The notes beneath the pieces were generated by a model. It saw only the letters and a program-made list of their open reading frames with translations. It did not search any database and was not told the DNA's origin. Source: Chitinophagales bacterium (lineage in GTDB: Bacteria; Bacteroidota; Bacteroidia; Chitinophagales; UBA10324). Taken from it: a stretch of 7,975 nucleotides of DNA. Positions 1 to 4,901 of this stretch are shown piece after piece. The position numbers were made by a program, and so were the translations under genes. Position 1 is the stretch's first letter, and every line of letters starts with the position of its first letter. The stretch covers positions 1 through 7,975 of the forward strand of contig JACCZZ010000142.1 in the NCBI GenBank assembly GCA_013695715.1. Direction: 5' to 3'.

Positions 1-224
1 GGCTTGGTTAATGAAATGATAAATGCAATTCCGAATAGAAGCAGCAAACGGATGACCATCGCCATCCCTAATCCGAGCAATCTGCCCCTGGCTCGCTCAT
101 TCTCCTGCAGCCTGTTTGCAATTATAGAAATAAATATGATGTTATCAATTCCTAAAATAATCTCCATAAAAATTAGAGTCACAAGGCTGATCCATCCTTC
201 TGATGAAGCAAGTGTTTCAAACAT
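1..224 (-). CDS. TerC-family integral membrane protein, N-terminal part (3' end beyond window)
   Basis: The minus strand from an ATG at 224-222 stays open to the window edge and gives about 74 residues. After a short polar start (MFETLASSEG) it shows a hydrophobic helix ending in MEIILGIDNIIFISIIANRL, the first-helix signature of the TerC family with its acidic E and the GIDN motif. A basic loop (residues about 43-49, NERARGR) and a second hydrophobic helix (LLGLGMAMVIRLLLFGIAFII) follow. Family members are usually around 240-320 residues with seven or more helices, so roughly a quarter is seen. TerC-type proteins are inner-membrane proteins linked to tellurite resistance and to metal export, for example manganese loading of exported enzymes; the substrate here cannot be told. 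It is transcribed away from the DCC-family gene at 456. The start is followed directly by the conserved helix, and no better ATG lies upstream. Confidence 0.85.
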   Translation of the reverse strand, partial: MFETLASSEGWISLVTLIFMEIILGIDNIIFISIIANRLQENERARGRLLGLGMAMVIRLLLLFGIAFIISLTK

Positions 225-455
225 CGGTTAATTTTTCGCAATGATAAGAAGAAATCGAGCGAGGAAGCAGCATTCTAAAAACTACACGCATGATGGTAAT
301 AATCAAAGCTTAATGCAAGGCCTCCAACAACTTTTGTATGTTTATCTATCGTGCTGATGGCTATTGCAAGAAGGGCAAAGCTTCTGATAAACCATTATTA
401 TACAACAAAGGTGAACTTCGACAACATTATTTTCCTTAGTCTATAAAAGCTGCAT

Positions 456-860
456 CTGAATAGTACTAATAAATCAATCATATTCTTTGATGGGGTATGC
501 AACCTTTGCAATGGATTTGTACAGTTTGTAATCAGGCGCGATAGCAAATTCAACTTTATGTTTTGTGCTTTACAATCTGAAACAGCAAAAGAGATCCTGT
601 CCTCTTATAACGATCATATCAAAAATCTGGACACAGTGGTGCTTATTGAAGATGGCAAACTATTTACCCAATCAACTGCTGTACTTCGGATCTTTAAAAG
701 TTTAGATGGTGGTTGGAAATATCTGAACCTGTTTACAGTATTACCCAAATTTTTCAGAGATGCATTTTACAGGCTGACTTCAAAATTCAGGTATGTATTT
801 TTTGGGAAACGCAAAGAGTGTATGATTCCTACACCGGCGCTAAGGGAAAGATTCTTATAA
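456..860 (+). CDS. DCC-family thiol-disulfide oxidoreductase-like protein (DUF393), probable CTG start
   Basis: The frame encodes SIIFFDGVCNLCNGFVQFVIRRD near its N terminus. This is the hallmark of the DCC family (DUF393, related to YuxK), named for the conserved Asp-Cys-Cys: here Asp12, Cys15 and Cys18, counting from 456. The remainder (LSSYNDHIKNLDTVVLIEDGKLFTQSTAVLRIFKSL, then a basic tail ending PTPALRERFL) also fits the family, and the total of 134 residues is typical. The first ATG in frame, at 558, would remove the DGVCNLC motif. The frame opens after a TAA at 444-446 and has no ATG, GTG or TTG before the motif. CTG at 456 gives (M)NSTNKSIIFFDG, a natural N terminus for this family; CTG 450, ATC 477 and ATA 480 are alternatives. 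A thioredoxin-like redox role is known only by family resemblance. It converges on the nuclease gene, with stop codons 8 bp apart. Family call strong; start uncertain. Confidence 0.85.
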   Translation: MNSTNKSIIFFDGVCNLCNGFVQFVIRRDSKFNFMFCALQSETAKEILSSYNDHIKNLDTVVLIEDGKLFTQSTAVLRIFKSLDGGWKYLNLFTVLPKFFRDAFYRLTSKFRYVFFGKRKECMIPTPALRERFL

Positions 861-868
861 CCCGAATA

Positions 869-1486
869 TCAAGACTCCTTTTTTCTTCTCGAAATCTCGT
901 CACGAACCATGATTGCCTGTTCATAATCCTCCTTCTCAAGCAGTGATTGCAACATTTGATTTAATTCGGGAAGTGACTGACGGGCAAGGTCAAGTGATCT
1001 AAGGTTTGTTGTGGCGGTAGTGGATTTTTTTTCAGGCTTTCGTTCCTTCACTTCAAGCTTCTCCTCTTTGCCAGGCTCTTCCAAAATAAGTCCAGCGGAA
1101 TCAAGAATGAATTCATAAGTGTAAATGGGGCAGTCGAAGCGTACCGCTAGTGCGAGCGCATCTGATGTACGCGAATCAATCTCTATGAGTTCATTTCCTC
1201 TTTTGCAAACTAATTGAGAATAAAAGATGCCATCGAGCAGATTGTTGATGATTACCTCCTTAACTTCTATGTTAAACGACTGACAGATGCTGCGCATTAA
1301 GTCGTGGGTGAGCGGGCGCGTTGGGTTCATTTTTTCCAGGGCTACTGCGATCGCCTGCGCCTCGAAACCCCCAATAACAATGGGTAATCTGCGTATGCCG
1401 TTAACTTCACCAAGCACCACAGCGTATGAATGGGATTGAGTGATGCTATGTGACAATGCAACGATCTCCAGTTCTATCTTCTTCAT
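869..1486 (-). CDS. Bifunctional nuclease (BFN) domain protein with C-terminal UVR motif
   Basis: This 205-residue protein begins MKKIELEIVALSHS and has the BFN/DUF151 fold over roughly residues 4-135. The conserved landmarks are RLPIVIGGFEAQAIA (33-47), the RPLTHDL block (57-63) and IDSRTSDALALAVR (103-116). A charged, Lys/Glu-rich linker (about 138-160) leads to a helical segment at about 168-203, with LLEKEDYEQAIMVRDEI matching the UvrB/UvrC (UVR) interaction motif. BFN proteins from plants have been reported to have RNase and DNase activity; the bacterial role is poorly defined, though BFN plus UVR is a common architecture in Bacteroidota. It starts 24 bp after the etfA stop on the same strand, so it is very likely the last gene of the etfB-etfA transcript. 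No signal peptide is present, so the protein should be cytoplasmic. Family call is firm; the biological substrate is unknown. Confidence 0.9.
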   Translation of the reverse strand: MKKIELEIVALSHSITQSHSYAVVLGEVNGIRRLPIVIGGFEAQAIAVALEKMNPTRPLTHDLMRSICQSFNIEVKEVIINNLLDGIFYSQLVCKRGNELIEIDSRTSDALALAVRFDCPIYTYEFILDSAGLILEEPGKEEKLEVKERKPEKKSTTATTNLRSLDLARQSLPELNQMLQSLLEKEDYEQAIMVRDEISRRKKES

Positions 1487-1510
1487 ACTAAATCGCTGTT
1501 GACGAAATAT

Positions 1511-2488
1511 TTAATTCCCTAATTTAAACTTACGAAATGCTTCATTAAGCTTTGGAACCACTTCCAGAGCATCACCTACTATTCCATAGTCGGCAGCCTT
1601 GAAGAATGGTGCTTCCGGATCTTTATTTATAACCACCATCACTTTACTTCCGTTAACACCGGCAAGATGTTGAATGGCTCCTGATATTCCAATGGCAATA
1701 TACAAATTCGGTCTAATTGCAATTCCCGTTTGCCCAACATGTTCGGTATGCGGGCGCCAATGTATGTCGGCAACAGGCCGTGAACAAGCTGTGGCACCGC
1801 CAAGAATATTCGCCATCTCTTCGAGCATAGCCCAATTCTCAGGACCTTTTAAACCTCTTCCTCCCGATATCACTATTTCTGCATCGGATAACGTTGTGGT
1901 GCCGGAGGCTTTGACTACTTCTTTAATTTTTATTTTGAAATCCGTATCAGCTATTTCGGGTTTCAGCTCAACTAATTCAACATTATTGACAGTTTTTTCG
2001 GGAATTATTGAATTGGGCATTAATGAGATTATCTTTTTTGCAGAGTGCATTTCATAGGTTGCTGAAGCCTTCCCTGAAAAGACATTTTTCTTTACCAAAA
2101 AAGAATTATTCTCAATCCGTGGCAGGTCAAGAGCTCCTGAAACAAGGCCCGCCCGAAGCTTAGCAGCTAATACTGGTGCAATGGCTTTGCCATTATAACT
2201 TTGAATTAAAACCAAAACGTCAGAATTCGTTTGTGCTTCTGCCTGAATGATCACTTTTGAAAATACAAGCGGATCGAAATTTTTAAAAAGTTCATTCTTA
2301 ACAAACCATAACTTATTTGCACCATAGTCGCCGAGGGATCTTAACTCTGCTTCATCTGCTTCATCAATGCAAAGCGCGTGCGTTTCTACTCCCAGCATGG
2401 CAGCTATTTTAGCTCCATAGGTAACAGCTTCAAATGCTGGTTTTTTAAATTTTCCTTCCGATGCCTCTACAAAAACAAGAACACTCAT
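1511..2488 (-). CDS. etfA: Electron transfer flavoprotein subunit alpha
   Basis: The 325-residue product matches EtfA/FixB from end to end. Residues 1-190 form the variable N-terminal domain (MSVLVFVEASEGKFKKPAFE). The C-terminal FAD domain carries the expected motifs: SGGRGLKGPENW (208-219), CSRPVAD (235-241), VGQTG (251-255), GISGAIQHLAG (267-277) and NKDPEAPFFKAADYGIVGD (288-306). These surround the FAD, and the GISGAIQHLAG histidine (His274) is the one that sits near the flavin in known ETFs. With EtfB it forms the soluble cytoplasmic heterodimer that accepts electrons from acyl-CoA and other flavin dehydrogenases and passes them on, classically to ETF:quinone oxidoreductase, which is not in this window. 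Length is normal for a non-bifurcating or short-type EtfA, with no N-terminal ferredoxin domain. It lies 61 bp after etfB and 24 bp before the nuclease gene on one strand. Confidence 0.97.
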   Translation of the reverse strand: MSVLVFVEASEGKFKKPAFEAVTYGAKIAAMLGVETHALCIDEADEAELRSLGDYGANKLWFVKNELFKNFDPLVFSKVIIQAEAQTNSDVLVLIQSYNGKAIAPVLAAKLRAGLVSGALDLPRIENNSFLVKKNVFSGKASATYEMHSAKKIISLMPNSIIPEKTVNNVELVELKPEIADTDFKIKIKEVVKASGTTTLSDAEIVISGGRGLKGPENWAMLEEMANILGGATACSRPVADIHWRPHTEHVGQTGIAIRPNLYIAIGISGAIQHLAGVNGSKVMVVINKDPEAPFFKAADYGIVGDALEVVPKLNEAFRKFKLGN

Positions 2489-2536
2489 AGCTGTTCATTT
2501 AATCTTAATAAAACTGTTACTGAAAATTTTTAATAG

Positions 2537-2553
2537 CTGAGCATATTGCTCAA
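2537..2553 (-). other. Intercistronic hairpin overlapping the etfB stop codon
   Basis: Read on the minus strand, TTGAGCA-ATA-TGCTCAG forms a 7-bp stem (one T-G wobble) with a three-base loop. The etfB stop codon TGA lies within the left arm. An A/T-rich stretch including TTAAAAATTTT follows. There is no clean T-tract directly after the stem, so a strong terminator is unlikely. It could be an mRNA-stability or partial attenuation element between etfB and etfA, or simply chance. Confidence 0.35.
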
Positions 2554-3290
2554 ATTACTTTGGCTTCATTATGCAGTAACATTACCAACTCTTCAGGATT
2601 GTCTGAAGGGATCATTTTAGGACCCGCTTTCTCTTTGGGTAATGCGTATTGCTTTATTGAAGTAAGTCTCTCAGAAGCGAAGGCAGGCAATACTTTCACT
2701 GGCTTGGTTCTGGCTGCCATAATGCCTCTCATGTTCGGAATTCTTGCTTCCGCCATTCCTTTTGATGCGCTTACGACAAAAGGTGTCTGAACAGTTACAA
2801 TTTCTTTTCCTCCCGGAATATCACGTTCAAGAGTGGCAGTGTTTCCATCAACATCTAATTTTGAAGCGAGTGAAATAAATGAAAGGTCTAACAATCCCGC
2901 GATCATTCCACCAACCTGCGATCCATTATAATCTATAGTTTCTTTGCCTACAAAAACAATATCGTAAGGCTCTGTCTTTAAAAATTGTGCTATCTGGTCG
3001 GCCACAAAAAAAGCATCATCAGCTTCAGCATCTATCCTCACGGCATCGTCACCACCAATAGCCAGTGCCTTTCTTATTATCACATCATTGTCGGCTCCAC
3101 CCACATTCATAATCGTTACATGCGCATTCGATTTCTCCTTAATTTCAATTGCTCTTACCAATGCATACCATTCATCGTAAGGGTTAATAATGAATTGCAC
3201 CCTATCACTATTGAACTTTGTATTATTGTCAGTAAATGAAACCTTTGTCGTTGTATCAGGAGTCTTGCTGATGCAAACCAATATCTTCAT
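2550..3290 (-). CDS. etfB: Electron transfer flavoprotein subunit beta
   Basis: The 246-residue protein starts MKILVCISKTPDTTTKVSF, the standard EtfB/FixA N terminus. It contains FIINPYDEWYALVRAIEIKE (33-52), IRKALAIGGDDAVRI (72-86), FVGKETIDYNGSQVGGMIAGLL (113-134) and the beta-subunit signature region around LERDIPGGKEIVTVQTPFVVSA (154-175). The IGGDDA and NGSQVGG segments belong to the nucleotide-binding pocket that holds AMP in classic ETFs. An in-frame ATG at 3371 would add 27 residues. I rejected it because that extension is unlike EtfB and would place the start inside the -33 promoter element. The ATG at 3290-3288 leaves a short leader downstream of the TACCTTTG promoter. It is the first gene of an etfB-etfA-nuclease operon and is divergent from the TPR gene at 3379. 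Confidence 0.97.
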   Translation of the reverse strand: MKILVCISKTPDTTTKVSFTDNNTKFNSDRVQFIINPYDEWYALVRAIEIKEKSNAHVTIMNVGGADNDVIIRKALAIGGDDAVRIDAEADDAFFVADQIAQFLKTEPYDIVFVGKETIDYNGSQVGGMIAGLLDLSFISLASKLDVDGNTATLERDIPGGKEIVTVQTPFVVSASKGMAEARIPNMRGIMAARTKPVKVLPAFASERLTSIKQYALPKEKAGPKMIPSDNPEELVMLLHNEAKVI

Positions 3291-3345
3291 ATTTATTTTC
3301 GTATGTTTAATCGAGAAGCGGCCTGTTTGGCTCTTCGAAAGGGCA

Positions 3346-3374
3346 CAAAGGTAGCCAAAAAAAATTTCCATAAA
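3346..3374 (-). promoter_or_regulatory. Bacteroidota-type promoter of the etfB-etfA-nuclease operon
   Basis: On the minus strand TACCTTTG (plus coordinates 3353-3346) is an exact match to the Bacteroidota -7 consensus TAnnTTTG. Seventeen bases upstream, TTTA (3374-3371) matches three of four positions of the -33 TTTG element. Transcription would start near 3340, giving a leader of about 50 nt before the etfB ATG at 3290. An A/T tract (TTTTTTTT) lies in the spacer. The element excludes the upstream ATG at 3371 as the etfB start. It abuts the start codon of the divergent TPR gene at 3379. Confidence 0.65.
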
Positions 3375-3378
3375 CCAT

Positions 3379-3702
3379 ATGAGCTACGACCGGATTGATC
3401 AGTTACTGAAGTTTCTTCAGCTAAATTCAAGAGACAGCTTCGTTAAATATGCACTTGCTTTAGAATACATCAACGAAGGTGATGACGAGAAAGGAAAATT
3501 TTATTTTAATGAAATCCTGCAAAATGATCCTGATTATGTTGGAACATATTATCACCTTGGAAAATTATATGAACGACTTAATGAAAAATCTTTAGCTAAA
3601 GAAACTTACCGTGAAGGTCTGAAGCGCAGTGAGGGTAAGGATGGAAGAACTTACCAGGAATTACAGGAAGCACTCAATCAATTATTGTATGAAGATGAAT
3701 GA
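3379..3702 (+). CDS. Small tetratricopeptide-repeat (TPR) protein
   Basis: The 107-residue, mostly helical protein contains two TPR-like helical hairpins. The clearer one is residues 51-84 (PDYVGTYYHLGKLYERLNEK and on), which shows the pattern of Tyr/Gly/Ala at the usual positions 8, 20 and 27 and ends in the typical LKRS. A weaker repeat spans about 17-50 (RDSFVKYALALEYINEGDDE onward, ending ILQNDPD). No signal peptide or membrane helix is visible, so it should be cytoplasmic and act as a protein-protein adaptor; the partner cannot be inferred. It is divergent from etfB, with 88 bp between the start codons. Similar short TPR proteins are common in Bacteroidota. Its start is the only ATG before the repeats, but no convincing promoter of its own is seen between the two genes. 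Confidence 0.85.
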   Translation: MSYDRIDQLLKFLQLNSRDSFVKYALALEYINEGDDEKGKFYFNEILQNDPDYVGTYYHLGKLYERLNEKSLAKETYREGLKRSEGKDGRTYQELQEALNQLLYEDE

Positions 3703-3765
3703 GTTCGAATTGTGTAGAAAGACCGATTGAGAAAGTAAAGTCTTCCTGACAAAGCTGCTATTGGT

Positions 3766-3788
3766 AACCTGCTTTCATGGTAGGTTTT
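3766..3788. terminator. Possible weak terminator hairpin between convergent genes
   Basis: AACCTGC and GTAGGTT pair around a seven-base loop (TTTCATG), giving a 7-bp stem with one G-T wobble, followed on the plus strand by only four T residues. It sits in the 108-bp gap between the TPR gene stop (3702) and the convergent secreted-protein gene (ends 3811), where a terminator is expected. The stem is short and the T-tract poor, so this is a tentative call. Confidence 0.3.
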
Positions 3789-3810
3789 CCCTGCGACAAC
3801 TTGTCCCTGT

Positions 3811-4212
3811 CTAATTAGCGGCAACCTTAACGGTAAAATTAGATTTCACCACAAGCTGATCGTGTTCATCATAAATGTAAACGCGATACATACCAGAATC
3901 ATAGATTGTAATTCCCTTAGAAAGCCAGGTCTTAGAAGGTTCTGCAGATTGTTTGATTGTAGAAATGAAAGTTTCTTTCCCCCCTTCCACCTTATAGATG
4001 TCGAAGCTAACAGAAGGAAGCGATTTAGATGGGGGATATTGAAGATGGAATACAACTGTTCCGCCATTTTTAGGCAAAGCAAACGTTTGAGCCGCTCCTA
4101 CAACCTGCCCATCTTTATTAACTGACCTGCCAAAAGTTAATGTCTGTGCTTCACTAACTAAAACGCTCAAAAAAAGACAAAAAAAGAATATTTTGAATAG
4201 GAAGATTCTCAT
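3811..4212 (-). CDS. Hypothetical secreted protein with signal peptide
   Basis: I do not recognise the family of this 133-residue protein. It begins MRIFLFKIFFFCLFLSVLVSEAQT, a clear Sec signal peptide: two basic residues, a Phe/Leu-rich core, and a likely signal peptidase I cut after Ala22 (S-E-A before Gln23). Cys12 lies within the hydrophobic core and does not form a normal lipobox, so a lipoprotein is less likely. The mature part of about 111 residues alternates polar and hydrophobic residues and looks like a single beta-sandwich: GTVVFHLQYPP, VSFDIYKVEGGKETFISTI, SGMYRVYIYDEHDQLVVKSNFTVKV. The last segment resembles the closing strands of Ig-like or fibronectin-like folds; this is inference. 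It is divergent from the azurin-like gene at 4321 with 108 bp between the starts, and convergent with the TPR gene. It ends VAAN without a sorting domain. Confidence 0.75.
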   Translation of the reverse strand: MRIFLFKIFFFCLFLSVLVSEAQTLTFGRSVNKDGQVVGAAQTFALPKNGGTVVFHLQYPPSKSLPSVSFDIYKVEGGKETFISTIKQSAEPSKTWLSKGITIYDSGMYRVYIYDEHDQLVVKSNFTVKVAAN

Positions 4213-4320
4213 CGAGGGATTATTACTGCCCTTAAACCAAAAAGCGTTCCTGCTTTTATAGAAGAGAGAAGCTGAAACATTTAGCCGGATAACGTGTTAA
4301 TAGTGACATATAATCAATCC

Positions 4321-4869
4321 ATGAAATCAATTATTACTGCAACCCTCCTGTTTTTGAATTTCCTGTTTATATTATCCTGCGACAACAAGTCGCAGACTGA
4401 CTCTCAAAATACTTCTGAAGATACTGCTTCATACATTTCTGAAGAACCGGCAAAAGCTTATGAGCCCAAAACTATTGACCCTTCTGCACCAGTAATGGAA
4501 CTCAACCTTGAGGCACAGGGAAATTCAATGGATGTAATGACATTTTCTATGAGGGAAATTAGTGTTAAGAATGGGACTACCGTGAAGATCAACTTTAGAA
4601 ACACGGCGAGAGACGCTGCGATGAAGCATAATTTTTTTATAGTGAAGAATGGTACAATTGAAAGTGTAGCTATGGCTTCAAATGCTGCTGGCCCCGACAA
4701 GGATTTCATTCCAGAAGACAAATCAAACCTGCTCTATACATCAAAGTTGCTGGAGCCGGGCCAGTCAGAAGAACTGGTATTTGCAGCTCCTCCTGTGGGA
4801 ACTTATCAATTTGTTTGTACTTATCCAGGCCATTGGCAGAGCATGAACGGTAAATTTATCGTAGAATAA
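4321..4869 (+). CDS. Azurin-like cupredoxin lipoprotein (type 1 copper)
   Basis: From ATG 4321 the 182-residue protein starts MKSIITATLLFLNFLFILSC, a lipoprotein signal with a lipobox ending in Cys20. A Ser/Thr/Asp/Glu-rich linker (21-55) then tethers the soluble domain. The cupredoxin domain (about 57-182) has a complete type 1 copper site: His103 (KHNFF), Cys166, His171 and Met175 in FVCTYPGHWQSMNGKF. The Cys-His spacing of five and His-Met spacing of four are the same as in azurin. The closest families are azurin and auracyanin, periplasmic or membrane-anchored one-electron carriers. A partner such as cytochrome c or a terminal oxidase is not nearby. A GTG at 4294 would add nine residues ahead of the signal peptide, so I chose the ATG. 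Asp21 after the lipid-attached Cys may influence inner- versus outer-membrane sorting, but the rule is not established for this phylum. It converges on ppk1, 32 bp away. Confidence 0.93.
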   Translation: MKSIITATLLFLNFLFILSCDNKSQTDSQNTSEDTASYISEEPAKAYEPKTIDPSAPVMELNLEAQGNSMDVMTFSMREISVKNGTTVKINFRNTARDAAMKHNFFIVKNGTIESVAMASNAAGPDKDFIPEDKSNLLYTSKLLEPGQSEELVFAAPPVGTYQFVCTYPGHWQSMNGKFIVE

Positions 4870-4901
4870 GCTCACCTGCGCGGCACTTTACAACTGCTGT
4901 C

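Noticed and set aside
304..330. Promoter-like sequence for the TerC gene (minus strand, TTG then AAGCTTTG)
   Set aside because: The -7 box has a mismatch at a key position and the spacer is only about 16 bases; support is too weak to list.
225..455. Minus-strand open frame of about 36 codons (reads ...RSFALLAIAISTIDKHTK...) and other short frames in the TerC/DCC intergenic region
   Set aside because: It has no usual start codon, stops after 36 codons, and resembles nothing I know; probably chance or very decayed sequence.
558..860. DCC-family gene starting at ATG 558
   Set aside because: This start removes the conserved DGVCNLC motif that lies upstream in the same open frame.
1674..2057. 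Plus-strand 127-codon open frame inside etfA
   Set aside because: It is antisense to a well-conserved gene and its translation lacks any recognisable domain.
3291..3371. Longer etfB start at 3371 adding 27 residues
   Set aside because: The extension does not resemble EtfB N termini and would overlap the promoter; MKILVCISKTPD at 3290 is the family-standard start.
4294..4320. GTG start at 4294 for the cupredoxin lipoprotein
   Set aside because: It places nine extra residues before a normal lipoprotein signal peptide that begins at ATG 4321.
4870..4901. Terminator between the cupredoxin gene and ppk1
   Set aside because: The 32-bp gap has only three-base pairing possibilities, so no stem can be supported.
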